The position numbers and the translations under genes are program-made. The notes beneath the pieces were generated by a model that was not told where the DNA came from, searched no databases, and worked only from the letters and a program-made list of their open reading frames with translations. Below, in pieces: positions 8,846 to 18,667 of a stretch of 64,000 bases of DNA. The stretch lies in contig JANQQZ010000132.1 of assembly GCA_028284805.1 (NCBI GenBank), positions 24,534 through 88,533 on the forward strand. Reading direction: 5' to 3'. Source of the stretch: Phycisphaerales bacterium. Its GTDB lineage: Bacteria > Planctomycetota > Phycisphaerae > Phycisphaerales > UBA1924. Position 1 is the stretch's first letter; the number at the start of each line of letters is the position of its first letter.

Positions 8846-10406
8846 CGCCCAGCTTCTGTCGCAGTTTCTTGGCGCTCACCGTAATCTCGACACGGTCACC
8901 CTCGCTCACACGGTCGACATTTTTCAGCATCATCGCCATCCGGTTGTTCTGGCGGAACGTCTCGCGGTGACGGATGAGAAAGTCCCAGTAGAGCGTGTTG
9001 AAGGGACAGCCGTTCTCGCCCGTCCGCGCCGAAAGCGTGTAGCGGCATGTATCGCAGAAGTTGCTCATGCGGCCTATGTACTTCCCACTGGCGGCGTACG
9101 GCTTGGTTCCCACGACACCGCCGTCCGCGTGCATCGCCATACCGACGACGTTGGGCGCGGTCACCCAGTCCACACCATCCGCGAACATGCCCAGGTACCA
9201 ATCGGCGACCTGGCCGGGCTCGACGCCAGCGAGCATCGCGAAGTTGCCCATGACCATGAGCCGCGGGATGTGGTGCGCGTACGCATCCTCGACGACCGAC
9301 CCGACGCAGTCACGCATGCAGGCCATGTCCGTCTCGCCCGTCCAGTAGAACTCGGGCAGGGTGCCCTTGGCCCCGAGTTCATTGCGAGCCCCGTACCCCT
9401 CGCCCACGAGAAAGTAGACGCCCCGGATGAACTCCCGCCATCCGATGTGCTGCCGCACGAAGCCCTCGACGGAGTTGAGCGGTGCACGCCCCTCCTCGTA
9501 CGCGGCGACCGCCCGCTCGACGCACTCGAGAGGTGAGAGCAGGTGCAGGTTGACCGCCGGGGAGAGCCGCGAGTGATAGAGCGTCCGTTGCCCGGTCCAC
9601 ATCGCGTCCTCGTAGGGTCCAAACCGTGCGAGCCGGTGCTCGATGAAGTCATCCAGAGCCTCGATCGCCTGCTCACGTGTCACCGCCCAGCTGAAACCCT
9701 CCATCGAGCCTGGCAGGTCTGGCATCCTGGTTTCGATCAGCTCGATCACCTCGCGCGTGATCGCGTCGGGCTCGAAGCTGATCGGGGGCGTCGGCCGGGG
9801 TGTGCTCTTGAAGCTCTCACGGTTCTCTTTGTCGTAGTTCCACTCGCCGCCGACCGGGTCCTTGCCCTCGACGAGTATGCCCAGCTTTCTCCGCTGCTCG
9901 CGGTAGAAGAACTCCATGGTGAGCTGCTTGCGGCCCTTGGCCCATGCCGCGAACTCATCGGGTGTGGTCAGGAAGTGAGTATCTTCCAAGACTTCGAGCT
10001 CAACTCCGGTCTCGCGAACGCCCGACTCGATCTCAGTACGCACACGATGATCGCCGGGCTCGACCACGACCACACGCGCCGCTCCGAGCCGCCGGATCGC
10101 GCGTCCGAGTTCGCTCGCGAAGGTCTGGGTGTTTGCGCCGTCGTCCAGGTGGACGTAGTCGACGCGGTACCCCTGCTCACGCAACCAGACCGCGTGATGA
10201 CGCATCGCGGCGAGGAACATCGCCGTCCGCTGCCTATGACTCGCGGGATTGCGGCTCTCGTGCTCGACTTCCATCATGAGCACCGCGTCTCGCCCCAGAT
10301 CGATGCGATCCAAGACAGGCGACGCGCGGTCAAGCTGGTCCCCCAGCACGACGAAGAGCGTGTCGGCACCGGACCGCAGTGGGCGAAGATCGAAGGCTTG
10401 GGGCAT
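8832..10406 (-). CDS. phrB: Fe-S bacterial cryptochrome/photolyase (PhrB/CryPro type)
   Basis: 524 residues, the size of the FeS-BCP group that repairs (6-4) photoproducts or acts as a blue-light sensor. The N-terminal Rossmann antenna domain starts with [15 protein letters not shown]. The C-terminal FAD-binding helical domain carries [30 protein letters not shown] and PYAASGKYI, all typical of the family. Four cysteines placed to hold the 4Fe-4S cluster are visible: one or two in ACMRDC near 360, FCDTC near 450, and GCPFN near 465. Flavin chemistry and DNA binding follow from the family, not from the sequence alone. It converges on the DUF2256 gene and lies 36 bases downstream of pheS on the same strand, so it may be read through from it. 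Confidence 0.93.
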   Translation of the reverse strand: MPQAFDLRPLRSGADTLFVVLGDQLDRASPVLDRIDLGRDAVLMMEVEHESRNPASHRQRTAMFLAAMRHHAVWLREQGYRVDYVHLDDGANTQTFASELGRAIRRLGAARVVVVEPGDHRVRTEIESGVRETGVELEVLEDTHFLTTPDEFAAWAKGRKQLTMEFFYREQRRKLGILVEGKDPVGGEWNYDKENRESFKSTPRPTPPISFEPDAITREVIELIETRMPDLPGSMEGFSWAVTREQAIEALDDFIEHRLARFGPYEDAMWTGQRTLYHSRLSPAVNLHLLSPLECVERAVAAYEEGRAPLNSVEGFVRQHIGWREFIRGVYFLVGEGYGARNELGAKGTLPEFYWTGETDMACMRDCVGSVVEDAYAHHIPRLMVMGNFAMLAGVEPGQVADWYLGMFADGVDWVTAPNVVGMAMHADGGVVGTKPYAASGKYIGRMSNFCDTCRYTLSARTGENGCPFNTLYWDFLIRHRETFRQNNRMAMMLKNVDRVSEGDRVEITVSAKKLRQKLGVTAT

Positions 10407-10442
10407 GCCGTCGAGTTCGGCAAGGGCCTCTCGACCGATGCG

Positions 10443-11483
10443 TCAGAGCTGACCGAGGAAACGCAGGTCGTTCTCGAACAGCAGACGGATGTCGGGGATG
10501 CCGTACTTGCCCATCGCGAGCCGCTCGATCCCGAACCCCCACGCGAAGCCCGACCACTCCTCGGGGTCGATCCCGCAGGCAGTAAGCACGTTCGGATCGA
10601 CCATGCCGCACCCGCCCAGTTCGATCCACTCGGCGGGCTTATCGGGGCGGAGCTGGATCATCATGTCGAACTCAGCCGAGGGCTCGGTGAAGGGAAAGAA
10701 GCTCGGGCGCAGGCGGACCTCGGCATCCGCGCCGAAGTACGCCCTCGCGAACTGCAGCAGCGTCGTCTTCAGATCCACCATCGACACACCCCGGTCGATG
10801 TAGAGGCCCTCAAGCTGATGGAACATGAAGCTGTGCGTCGCGTCGACCGTGTCAGGCCTGTACACCCGCCCGGGCGACACAACCTTGATGGGCGGGCCGG
10901 AGCCGTCCTTGACGCACTGCTCCATGACCCGGATCTGCACGGTCGAGGTCTGGCTCCGCAACATGCGGGGGACCGCTGTTGTCGCTGGGTCATCGACGTA
11001 GAAGTTGTCGATCGGATCCCGCGCGGGGTGCTCCGGGGGGATGTTGAGCTTCACAAAGTTGTGCTCGTCGTCCTCGAGCTCGGGGCCCTCGGCAACGTCG
11101 AACCCGAGCCGAGCGCAGACCTCGACAAGCTCATCACGCACACGCGTAAGGATGTGCCGCCGTCCCCGCTGGTGCACCGCGATCGCACCGGGCTCGGTCG
11201 CATCGATCGTGAATCCCGCGGGTGAGCCGCCGCCAGCGGCAGATGCCTTCCGGGCCTCGAAGGCCTGCTCGAGGGCAACCTTCACCGCATTGGCCTGCTG
11301 TCCCGCGGCGGGCTTGTCGGCCTTGGGAACATCCTTCATGCCAGCCATCGCGGCCTTCAGCTTGCCCTTGCTTCCGAGATAGGAGATGCGCCAGGCCTCA
11401 AGGTCATCGGACGACGAAGCCGCCTCGAGGGCGCTCAGGCCGTCCTGCCGGAGCAGATCGAGTTGGTGAAGGAAGTCCGACAT
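10443..11483 (-). CDS. pheS: Phenylalanyl-tRNA synthetase alpha subunit
   Basis: 346 residues, standard length. PheS forms the catalytic half of the (alpha-beta)2 enzyme that charges tRNA-Phe. An N-terminal coiled coil (about 1-95) is followed by the class II aminoacyl-tRNA synthetase core. This includes motif 2 around FMFHQLEGLYID and motif 3 GFAWGFGIERLAMGKYGI near 307-323. The ATG at 11483 gives the family N-terminus. No pheT is visible on either side, unlike the usual pheST arrangement; the gene downstream is the photolyase. rplQ ends 57 bases upstream on the same strand, so pheS may share transcripts with the end of the ribosomal cluster. Confidence 0.96.
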   Translation of the reverse strand: MSDFLHQLDLLRQDGLSALEAASSSDDLEAWRISYLGSKGKLKAAMAGMKDVPKADKPAAGQQANAVKVALEQAFEARKASAAGGGSPAGFTIDATEPGAIAVHQRGRRHILTRVRDELVEVCARLGFDVAEGPELEDDEHNFVKLNIPPEHPARDPIDNFYVDDPATTAVPRMLRSQTSTVQIRVMEQCVKDGSGPPIKVVSPGRVYRPDTVDATHSFMFHQLEGLYIDRGVSMVDLKTTLLQFARAYFGADAEVRLRPSFFPFTEPSAEFDMMIQLRPDKPAEWIELGGCGMVDPNVLTACGIDPEEWSGFAWGFGIERLAMGKYGIPDIRLLFENDLRFLGQL

Positions 11484-11540
11484 CGTCGGCTCACTGTACC
11501 CGTGGAAGCTTGGCGCGTGCGAGCGATCCGGAAACCAGGA

Positions 11541-12245
11541 TCAGTTCTCGCCCGACTCCTCGGCACCTTCGGACTCGGCATCGCCCGTAGCCTCGGGCGG
11601 CTGAGGGTCCGCGACCGCAGCAGCAGCGCCGGGCACGGAGACCTTGTCCTTGATGGACGCGAAGTAGGCCGCACGACGATCGGCCTTGCGGCGACGCGTG
11701 CTCGGGCGACCGCTGATCTCGGGGCCGTCCTCGGCGCCGACGAACTGGATGAGCACCAGTTCGGCCGCGTCGCCCAGGCGGTGCTTGCCGAGCTTGACGA
11801 TGCGGGTGTAGCCGCCCGTGCGATCGGCAAAGCGGGGCGCAACGTTCTCGAAGATGTGCCGGACCAGCCTCGGTGCCTTGCGCAGCTCGCCGTAGCGGTT
11901 CCGCTCGGTCTGCTCCGCCGGGGGCAGTTCGAAGTACTGCTCGGCGATCTCGGTCTGCGTCTCGAAGCTCTCCCGCTCTCGCTCACTGGCGTCCTTGGGC
12001 AGGTACCGCCAATCGAACGCGAGACGGTCGCGCCCGAGCATGGCGATCACGCGACGCCGGGCGTGCAGATCACCCCGCTTGGCCTTGGTGACCACCTTCT
12101 CGACGAACGGCTGCACAGCCTTCGCCTTGGGGAGCGTGGTCACGACCTGGCCGTGCTCGAACAGGCTGGCCGCGAGGTTGCGGAGCATCGCCTGGCGATG
12201 AGCAGAGGTCCGATTGAGTTTGTATCCGGCCTTGCGGTGCCGCAT
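11541..12245 (-). CDS. rplQ: 50S ribosomal protein L17 with long C-terminal tail
   Basis: 234 residues. The conserved L17 core starts MRHRKAGYKLNRTSAHRQAMLRNL and continues with TTLPKAKAVQPFVEKVVTKAKRG; the second half of the core is GGYTRIVKLGKHRLGDAAEL. The family is usually about 115-130 residues. This protein carries an insertion of about 40 residues inside the core (WRYLPKDASERER... to the RNRYGELRK region) and a C-terminal extension of about 70 residues that ends acidic and low-complexity. Last gene of the cluster, 37 bases after rpoA. Confidence 0.95.
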   Translation of the reverse strand: MRHRKAGYKLNRTSAHRQAMLRNLAASLFEHGQVVTTLPKAKAVQPFVEKVVTKAKRGDLHARRRVIAMLGRDRLAFDWRYLPKDASERERESFETQTEIAEQYFELPPAEQTERNRYGELRKAPRLVRHIFENVAPRFADRTGGYTRIVKLGKHRLGDAAELVLIQFVGAEDGPEISGRPSTRRRKADRRAAYFASIKDKVSVPGAAAAVADPQPPEATGDAESEGAEESGEN

Positions 12246-12282
12246 GTCAGTCGCTCCAATCCGTCAGTCTCGCGTCGCCCGC

Positions 12283-13296
12283 TCAAGCGGCTCCGCCACC
12301 CACCTGGTACCCCTCGGGCAGCTGCATCCCGAGCTCGAGGCCCAGGTCCAGCAGCTTCCGCTTCACCTCGCGCAGAGACGTGCGACCGAAGGCGCGGAGC
12401 TTGAGCAGATCCGCGTCCTGGTACTGCACCAGCTGCGCCACCGTGTCGATCCGTGCCGACTCGAGGCAGTTGCTCGCCCGCACCGACAGGTCCAGGTCCG
12501 CGAGCGGCATATCCAGCTTGCGGATCAGCTCCTCGTCCACGCCCGCCGCGGCAGCCGCCTCCTCCGACACGCGCTGCTCGCCCAGCTCGAAGTACTGCAC
12601 GAACGGGTTGAGGTGCTTCCGCATGATCTTGGCGGCCTCGACGAGCGCCATCTCAGGCGTCAGCGTGCCGTTGGTCCAGATCTCAAGCTGCAGCTTGTCG
12701 TAGTTGGTCTTCTGACCGACGCGGGTCTCCTCGATCTTGTACCGCACCCGCTGCACCGGGGAATAGATCGAATCGACCGGGATGAGACCGATCTCCTGGT
12801 CCTCGTCGTCGTCGTACTGCTCGGCAGCCGGGACGTAACCCCGTCCTTTGCCCACGCGGAGCTCCATCTCGAAGTCCACGTCGGTCGTCAGGGTCGCGAT
12901 CACGAGATCGGGGTTCATGACGGTGACCGCGGTGTCACCCTCGATCAGGTCGGCGGTGACTTCACCGGGCCCCTGGGCCGCGAGGCGGAGAGTCTTTGGC
13001 TCGTCGCCCTCAAGCTTCACGATCAGATTCTTGACGTTGAGGATGATGTCGGTGACATCTTCCATGACACCCGGGAGCGAGGTGAACTCGTGCTCGGCGC
13101 CCTTGATCTTGACAGCAGTGACCGAGGCGCCCTCGAGCGACGAGAGCAGGATGCGTCGCAGGCTGTTGCCCACGGTTGTGCCGAAGCCTCGCTCGAAGGG
13201 CTCGACCGTGAATCGTGCAAACGTGTCGCCTGCGAACTTGGGATCGGAGGCGATTTTCGACGGGAGTTCCAGACCACGCCAACGGACTCGGAGCAT
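12283..13296 (-). CDS. rpoA: RNA polymerase alpha subunit
   Basis: 337 residues, normal. The N-terminal assembly domain (about 1-235) includes GFGTTVGNSLRRILLSSLEG. A short linker is followed by the alpha-CTD (about 260-325), with LDLSVRASNCLESARIDTV and LRAFGRTSLREVKRKL, which contact UP elements and activators. It lies between rpsK and rplQ as in most bacteria, but rpsD, which commonly precedes it, is missing; a 154-base non-coding gap stands there instead. Confidence 0.98.
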   Translation of the reverse strand: MLRVRWRGLELPSKIASDPKFAGDTFARFTVEPFERGFGTTVGNSLRRILLSSLEGASVTAVKIKGAEHEFTSLPGVMEDVTDIILNVKNLIVKLEGDEPKTLRLAAQGPGEVTADLIEGDTAVTVMNPDLVIATLTTDVDFEMELRVGKGRGYVPAAEQYDDDEDQEIGLIPVDSIYSPVQRVRYKIEETRVGQKTNYDKLQLEIWTNGTLTPEMALVEAAKIMRKHLNPFVQYFELGEQRVSEEAAAAAGVDEELIRKLDMPLADLDLSVRASNCLESARIDTVAQLVQYQDADLLKLRAFGRTSLREVKRKLLDLGLELGMQLPEGYQVGGGAA

Positions 13297-13450
13297 GCAC
13301 GCACCTCGTACCCCGGCCGAGATCTCTGCTCAGCCCGACCGATCACGGCTTGGGCACGCGCCGGGGGTGATCGTGCCGCTGCCTTCTTTCGGTCGAGCAC
13401 AGGGGCGGCCGCGATGCGCGTCCTCCCCTACGTCGTACAACGCGGACGGA

Positions 13451-13822
13451 TCAGACCCGCCGCTTCTTCCGGGGCCGGCAGCCGTTGTGCGGCACCGGGG
13501 TGTGATCTTCGATCGCCGAGACGCGGATGCCGCAGGACGCAACGCCGTTGATCGCGGCTTCGCGTCCGGCGCCGGTGCCCTTGATGCGCACCTCGACCTC
13601 GTGCAGGCCCATCTTGCGGACCTTCTGCCCGACGGTCTCACCCGCGCGGGTCGCCGCGAAGGGCGTCGCCTTGCGGGTGCCCTTGAAGCCGATGGTGCCC
13701 GCCGAGTCCCACGCGAGCGTCTCGCCGTTCAGATCGGTGATCGTCACGAGCGTGTTGTTGTGCGTCGCCTTGACATGCACGATGCCCTTGGAGACGTTCT
13801 TGCGGATCTTCTTCTTCGCCAT
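13451..13822 (-). CDS. rpsK: 30S ribosomal protein S11
   Basis: 123 residues. Typical motifs are [39 protein letters not shown] and the C-terminal [13 protein letters not shown]. It binds the 16S platform near S6/S18 and contacts the mRNA exit region. The gene is 49 bases downstream of rpsM and 154 bases upstream of rpoA. No unusual features. Confidence 0.98.
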   Translation of the reverse strand: MAKKKIRKNVSKGIVHVKATHNNTLVTITDLNGETLAWDSAGTIGFKGTRKATPFAATRAGETVGQKVRKMGLHEVEVRIKGTGAGREAAINGVASCGIRVSAIEDHTPVPHNGCRPRKKRRV

Positions 13823-13871
13823 CTGGATTCGGTCCTGTTCCCGCCCGCGGTCATCACGCGGGCGGCATCAA

Positions 13872-14249
13872 TCAGCCCTTGATGCCCTTCTTGCCCGCGA
13901 CCGTCTTCTTCCGGCCCTTCCGGGTGCGGGCGTTGCACTTGGTCCGCTGCCCTCGCGTCGGCAGACCACGGCGGTGACGATCACCCCGGTAGCTGCGGAT
14001 CTCGCGGAGCCGCTGGATGTTCTGACCGACCTGACGCCGGAGGGCACCCTCGACGATGTAGCCGGAGTCGATGATGCCGTTGACCGAGGCAACCTGCAGG
14101 TCGTCCAGCTCACGCGCCCGGATGTCGGGGTTGATCTGGGCCTCGACGAGGATCTCGGCCGCAAACTTGGGCCCCACGCCGTGGATGTACTGCAGCGCGT
14201 AGTAGATCTTCTTGTTGTCCGGGATGTCCACACCAGCGATACGCGGCAT
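13872..14249 (-). CDS. rpsM: 30S ribosomal protein S13
   Basis: 125 residues. It begins MPRIAGVDIPDNKKIYYAL, contains the HhH-like YIHGVGPKFAAEIL, and ends with the basic tail RGQRTKCNARTRKGRKKTV. It sits in the 30S head and contacts P-site tRNA and the 50S bridge B1. The ATG at 14249 begins the conserved N-terminus. It follows rpmJ by 28 bases. Confidence 0.98.
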   Translation of the reverse strand: MPRIAGVDIPDNKKIYYALQYIHGVGPKFAAEILVEAQINPDIRARELDDLQVASVNGIIDSGYIVEGALRRQVGQNIQRLREIRSYRGDRHRRGLPTRGQRTKCNARTRKGRKKTVAGKKGIKG

Positions 14250-14277
14250 GCCGTGCTCCTACCTCAGCTCTTCTCGC

Positions 14278-14394
14278 TCAGCCCTGAACCTGCTTGTGCT
14301 TGGGATCCGCCTTGCAGATCACCCGCACCTTGCCCCTGCGGCGGATGACCTGGCAGCTGCTGCACATCCGCTTGACGCTGGACCGAACCTTCAT
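14278..14394 (-). CDS. rpmJ: 50S ribosomal protein L36
   Basis: A 38-residue protein found by translating the gap between rpsM and infA. It starts [19 protein letters not shown] and ends [13 protein letters not shown]. The zinc ribbon Cys-x2-Cys...Cys-x4-His is complete (C11, C14, C27, H32 approximately), so this is the zinc-binding form of bL36. Its position right before rpsM is canonical. A 170-base gap separates it from infA upstream. Confidence 0.95.
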   Translation of the reverse strand: MKVRSSVKRMCSSCQVIRRRGKVRVICKADPKHKQVQG

Positions 14395-14564
14395 CTGGAG
14401 ACCCCAATCTCGCGTCTCTGAGCCCGGTCGCACGTCGACGACTTGGCCGAGTCTTCATACTTTACAGACACCGATCACGCTTCCACCCGCGTGAGGCGCG
14501 GCCCTACGATAGGCACGCCCGAAGCCGATCGGCCACCGTGCGAACCGGAAACAAAACAGATTCC

Positions 14565-14783
14565 TTAGTGACGGTATGTGATCCTGGCCTTGCTGAGGTC
14601 GTAGGGGCTGATCTCGACGGTCACCATATCCCCGGGCAGAATCCGAATATAGTTCATCCGCATCTTGCCCGACACGTAGGCCAGCACTTCCTTGTCGTTC
14701 GGCAAGCGCACCTTGAACATCGCGTTGGGCAGCGCCTCAACAACCTCGGCTTCGAACGTGAACTTGTCGCCCTCTTTACTCAT
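14565..14783 (-). CDS. infA: Translation initiation factor IF-1
   Basis: 72 residues, the standard length: a single S1/OB fold with [39 protein letters not shown] and the ending [14 protein letters not shown]-1 blocks the A site during initiation. The ATG at 14783 gives the family N-terminus MSKEGDKF. It lies 61 bases downstream of secY, where adk and map are often found; both are absent here. The 170 bases after it hold a T-rich stretch just past the stop, which might help termination or begin a promoter region for rpmJ. Confidence 0.97.
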   Translation of the reverse strand: MSKEGDKFTFEAEVVEALPNAMFKVRLPNDKEVLAYVSGKMRMNYIRILPGDMVTVEISPYDLSKARITYRH

Positions 14784-14844
14784 GAGCCGCCACTGTAGGG
14801 GGCCCGCGTCCTCGCGTCGCGTCGCGGTGCCCGGGATGTGCGAA

Positions 14845-16245
14845 TCAACCGCGCGGCCCGCGGATCTTGGGCCCGCGGTCGCCGTCCGCGGCATTGCCGA
14901 GGAAGCCCGCGTAGTTCCGCATGAGCAGGTTCGCCTCGACCCGTTGGACAAAGTCGAGGATCACCGACACGCAGATCAACAGCCCGGTTCCCCCGAGGAA
15001 CTGGGTGACCTGGAAGTCGACGTTCAGCGCCCGGTTCACCACCATCGGGAGCACGGCGATCACCGCGAGGAACGCCGCGCCGACGTACGTGATGCGCTCC
15101 ATGACGGTCTCGAGGTACTCAGCCGTCCGCGGCCCGGGCCTGAGTCCTGGGATGAACGAGCCGTGATCCCGGAGCTGCTTGGACATCTCCTCGGGGTTGA
15201 ACTGCACGGTGATCCAGAAGTAGCTGAAGAAGTACACCATGATGATGTACAGGAACACGTAGGGGAACTCGCCGAAGTTGAACGAGCGGCTCATCCAAGA
15301 GACGAAGCCCTTCATCGCGGACTCAGAATCGACCGCACCGTCGATCGCGCCGAACAGCACCGATGGGAAGATCATCAGCGAGCTAGCGAAGATGATGGGC
15401 ATGACGCCGCCGTGGTTCACGCGCAGCGGCAGGTAGCTCCGCTGCCCCCCCACGACCTTGCGGCCCCGTGTGTGCTTGGCTTGCTGGATCGGGATGCGCC
15501 GCTGGGCCACGGTCATCACCACCGAGCCCGCGACGATCACCACAAAGCCCGCGAGCAGCAAGAGCAGCCCCATGGGGCCCAGCTTGTCGGTGTCGCCAGG
15601 CTCGTAGTTGTTCACGACCCACATCACAGCGCCGGGCATGCCCGCGAGGATGCCCGCCATGATGATCATGGAGACGCCGTTGCCGATGCCGTACTTGTCG
15701 ATCTGCTCGCCAAGCCACATCAGGAACATGGTGCCGGCCGTGAGCGCCGAGACCGCCATCACCCACCAGAGCGGGTTGCCCGACCACTGGGCGTAGACGA
15801 GCCCGCCGCCCCCGCCCGCGTTGGTGATGAAGCTCAGCCAGGCGATCGCTTGCACGATGCACAGCCCGACAGTGGTGTAACGGGTCCACTCCTGGATCTT
15901 CTGGCGCCCCGTGGGGCCCTCCTGCTGGAGACGCTTGAGTGTGGGCGAGACCGATTGCAAGAGCTGGAAGATGATGGCCGCGGAGATGTAGGGCATGATG
16001 CCCAGCCCGAAGATCGTCGACTGGCTGAAGGACCCGCCCGAGAAGATGGCGACGTACTGGGCGGCGCGCGCGGCGGCCGTGCCCTGCGAGGCCTGCAACT
16101 GAAAGAAGTCCGTGAGTGCGCTCTGATCGACACCAGGCAGTGGGATCCAGTAGCCGATGCGATAGACCGCCAGCATCCCGAGTGTGAAGAGGATCTTCGT
16201 GCGCAGCTCGCCCACGCGGAAGACGTTCAGGATGGCTTGCAGCAT
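14845..16245 (-). CDS. secY: Preprotein translocase channel subunit SecY
   Basis: 466 residues with ten predicted membrane segments. It is the inner-membrane channel for Sec export and membrane insertion. Characteristic segments include [12 protein letters not shown] near the first helix, the plug-adjacent [35 protein letters not shown], and the C-terminal FGGTGLLI region (here [14 protein letters not shown]). It sits between rplO and infA as in the usual spc operon. The proteins in this window with signal peptides would pass through it. Confidence 0.98.
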   Translation of the reverse strand: MLQAILNVFRVGELRTKILFTLGMLAVYRIGYWIPLPGVDQSALTDFFQLQASQGTAAARAAQYVAIFSGGSFSQSTIFGLGIMPYISAAIIFQLLQSVSPTLKRLQQEGPTGRQKIQEWTRYTTVGLCIVQAIAWLSFITNAGGGGGLVYAQWSGNPLWWVMAVSALTAGTMFLMWLGEQIDKYGIGNGVSMIIMAGILAGMPGAVMWVVNNYEPGDTDKLGPMGLLLLLAGFVVIVAGSVVMTVAQRRIPIQQAKHTRGRKVVGGQRSYLPLRVNHGGVMPIIFASSLMIFPSVLFGAIDGAVDSESAMKGFVSWMSRSFNFGEFPYVFLYIIMVYFFSYFWITVQFNPEEMSKQLRDHGSFIPGLRPGPRTAEYLETVMERITYVGAAFLAVIAVLPMVVNRALNVDFQVTQFLGGTGLLICVSVILDFVQRVEANLLMRNYAGFLGNAADGDRGPKIRGPRG

Positions 16246-16300
16246 GCCTCGGCTCGCTCCCTGCCGACGCCCGGTGCGGGCGGTGCTTCAGAACTTCAGC

Positions 16301-16861
16301 TTAGCTCTTGGCTTCCGTACGACGCAGCTTCTTGGTCAGATTCTTGGGCGTGCGGTCGTCGCTGTTGCGATCGATGCCCCGGACGCGGTCGCGCCGCGTG
16401 CCCGACTCGTGCACGCTGCCCCCCGCCGCCTCGATGTGCTTCTTGGCGCCGCCTGTGACCCGGTTGACCTTCACGTCGAGCTTGACCTTCAGACCGCCCT
16501 CGTCGACCGCGCCCAGGATCTTCACGTCCCGGCTGGCATCACGGATCAGACCTGCCGCGATGAGCGATTCGGCCGTCACCTCGCCTCCCGACTTGAACGC
16601 GTCGTGACGGGCGATGTCGCGGAGATTGACGGTCCAGAACCTGGTCTCGAACTGCACGTTCGAGAACCCCAGCTTGGGCATCCGCCTGAAGTAGGGCATC
16701 TGCCCGCCCTCGAACTGGAAACGGGTGCTGTGCCCGCGACGGCTGCCGGCACCCTTGTGCCCGCGTCCGGACTGCTTGCCCCAGCCCGAGCCATGCCCGC
16801 GACCGATGCGCTTGCGCTTGCGGCTCTTGCCAGCCTTCTCGGTGATCTCGTGGATCATCAT
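16301..16861 (-). CDS. rplO: 50S ribosomal protein L15
   Basis: 186 residues, slightly longer than the usual 145-150. The N-terminal Gly/Arg-rich region KRKRIGRGHGSGWGKQSGRG and the RFQFEGGQMPYFRRMPKLGF segment are diagnostic. The C-terminal extension is basic. It follows rpsE by 48 bases; rpmD (L30), which often lies between them, is absent. Confidence 0.96.
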   Translation of the reverse strand: MMIHEITEKAGKSRKRKRIGRGHGSGWGKQSGRGHKGAGSRRGHSTRFQFEGGQMPYFRRMPKLGFSNVQFETRFWTVNLRDIARHDAFKSGGEVTAESLIAAGLIRDASRDVKILGAVDEGGLKVKLDVKVNRVTGGAKKHIEAAGGSVHESGTRRDRVRGIDRNSDDRTPKNLTKKLRRTEAKS

Positions 16862-16909
16862 CGCTCAGTTCCCTCCGGCCGATCGTACCGGCCGATTCGT
16901 CTCACGCGC

Positions 16910-17638
16910 TCAGCCTTCGGCGGGCTTCTCGTCACCCTCAGCGGCCGGGGCGTCGCCCTCTGCCGGGGTCTCGGTGTTCTCGGTCTGGGCGTCGCCCGTC
17001 GCCTCGTCCTTCGGCTCCTCGGCCTTTGCTTCTTCAGCGGGTCGCTCGACGCGGACATCGTCGGCTGTGAGGACGCGTCCCTTGCTGCCGCCGCCGGAGC
17101 CGCTGCCCATGAACCGCTGGCCGCGGGCGACGCGTTCCTCGATGTCGGTGTCGCCCAGGTCGACGCCGCGGAGCTCCTCGATGAGGGCCTTGGTGCGGAG
17201 CTTCGACAGAGCATCGAAGACAGCCTTGATGACGTTGATCTTGTTGGTCGAGCCGTAGCACTTGGTCATGCAGTCGGTCACGCCCACGAGCTCGAGGATC
17301 GATCGCACGCTCGAGCCCGCGATGACACCCGTACCGGGCGAGGCGGGCAGCAGGCGGACGCGGGAGGCGAGGAACCGGCCCTCGACCTCGTGCGGGATCG
17401 TGCCGCCCAGCAGCGGGACCTGGATGGTCCCTCGCCTGGCGTGCTTTTCGGCCTTCTCGATCGCGGTCGGCACCTCGGTGCTCTTGGCGTGCCCGTAGCC
17501 GATCTTGCCGCGGCGGTCGCCGACGATCACCATCGCGCCGAAGCTGAAGCGGCGCCCGCCCTTGACGGTCGCAGCCGTCCGGAAGATCCCGGCCGTATGC
17601 GACTCCATCTGGCCCGTTGTTTCCATCAACTCTGCCAT
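16910..17638 (-). CDS. rpsE: 30S ribosomal protein S5 with acidic C-terminal tail
   Basis: 242 residues against about 165 for the family. The S5 core is clear: VKGGRRFSFGAMVIVGDRRGKIGYG (N-terminal dsRBD-like), then VRLLPASPGTGVIAGSSVRSILELVG (C-terminal half). After about residue 175 comes a low-complexity tail rich in Glu, Ala, Pro and Thr, strongly acidic and probably disordered. The N-terminus also has about 20 extra residues before the core. S5 helps decoding accuracy in the 30S body. Confidence 0.96.
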   Translation of the reverse strand: MAELMETTGQMESHTAGIFRTAATVKGGRRFSFGAMVIVGDRRGKIGYGHAKSTEVPTAIEKAEKHARRGTIQVPLLGGTIPHEVEGRFLASRVRLLPASPGTGVIAGSSVRSILELVGVTDCMTKCYGSTNKINVIKAVFDALSKLRTKALIEELRGVDLGDTDIEERVARGQRFMGSGSGGGSKGRVLTADDVRVERPAEEAKAEEPKDEATGDAQTENTETPAEGDAPAAEGDEKPAEG

Positions 17639-17690
17639 AGCCGTCCCATCCGCGGCAACCGGCCGCGTTCGTGCCCAACCAGAATCTGGC

Positions 17691-18053
17691 TCAGAACTTC
17701 AGACCACCCTCGCGTGCACCATCGGCCAGCGACTTCACACGACCGTGGAAGCGGAACCCGCCCCGGTCGAACACGACCTCGCTCACGCCCTTGGCCTTTG
17801 CCTTCTCGGCGAGCGCCTGCCCCACCGCCTTGGCGGCCTCGGTGTTGCCCGACTTCTCCACGCTCACACCCTTGTCGCGCGTCGACGCGGAGGCGATGGT
17901 CACGCCCTCCATGTCGTCGATGACCTGGGCGTAGATGTGGTTCAACGAGCGGAAGACCGCGAGGCGGGGCTTGGCGGCGGTTCCGGACACCGTCTTGCGG
18001 ATGCCCTTGCGTCGACGCCACTGCCGCTTGGCCTTGAGCTTGTTCCTGTTCAT
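17691..18053 (-). CDS. rplR: 50S ribosomal protein L18
   Basis: 120 residues, the family length. [33 protein letters not shown] and the closing [24 protein letters not shown] are the family segments. It binds 5S rRNA together with L5. Located between rplF and rpsE as usual. Confidence 0.97.
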   Translation of the reverse strand: MNRNKLKAKRQWRRRKGIRKTVSGTAAKPRLAVFRSLNHIYAQVIDDMEGVTIASASTRDKGVSVEKSGNTEAAKAVGQALAEKAKAKGVSEVVFDRGGFRFHGRVKSLADGAREGGLKF

Positions 18054-18100
18054 CGGTCCTGACCTCCGAGCGATCGCACGCCGCTCGCCTTATGCAGCCC

Positions 18101-18646
18101 TTAGCTGCCGAACTGCTTGCCCTGCTTGCGCTTGATGACCTCGTCCGAGTACCGGATGCCCTTGCCGTTGTAGGGCTCGGGCTCGCGGACCTTGCGGGCC
18201 CGGGCGGCAAACTCGCCGACCATCTGCTTGTCCGGGCCCGAGACCTTGACGGTCTGCTTGTCGGCGGTCACCGTCAGGCCCTGCGGGATCTCGACGAACG
18301 CCGGGTCGGCGTAGCCCACCTGGAGCTTGAGCTTCTGGCCCTGCACCTCGGCGCCCCAGCCCACGCCCTCGATCTGAAGGCCCTTCTCGTAGCCCTTCTC
18401 GACACCGATCAGCATGTTGTTGATCAGCGCTCGGGTCGTGCCCCAGAGGGCACGGGCCTGACGGGTCGAAGCACCCTTGATCGAGCAGACAACGGTCTTC
18501 TCGTCCTCGCCCCACCCGATCGCGATCTCGTCGCGGAAGGTGCGCGTGAGCGTGCCCTTGGGGCCCTCGGCCGTCAGGGTCTGCCCGTCGATGGAGACCT
18601 TCACACCCTTGGGGATCTCGACCGGCTTGATTCCGACTCGCGACAT
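18101..18646 (-). CDS. rplF: 50S ribosomal protein L6
   Basis: 181 residues, standard. It begins MSRVGIKPVEIPKGVKV and contains two repeated L6 domains. The second domain ends with the conserved REPEPYNGKGIRYSDEVIKRKQGK. It lies near the factor-binding site of the 50S subunit. Spacing to rpsH is 21 bases. Confidence 0.98.
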   Translation of the reverse strand: MSRVGIKPVEIPKGVKVSIDGQTLTAEGPKGTLTRTFRDEIAIGWGEDEKTVVCSIKGASTRQARALWGTTRALINNMLIGVEKGYEKGLQIEGVGWGAEVQGQKLKLQVGYADPAFVEIPQGLTVTADKQTVKVSGPDKQMVGEFAARARKVREPEPYNGKGIRYSDEVIKRKQGKQFGS

Positions 18647-18667
18647 CGCTTCGCTCCCGTTCCTTCC

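Noticed and set aside
12214..13551. 445-residue open frame on the plus strand, opposite rpoA
   Set aside because: rpoA on the minus strand is unmistakable; the opposite frame has a low-complexity Arg/Leu/Val composition expected of shadow frames.
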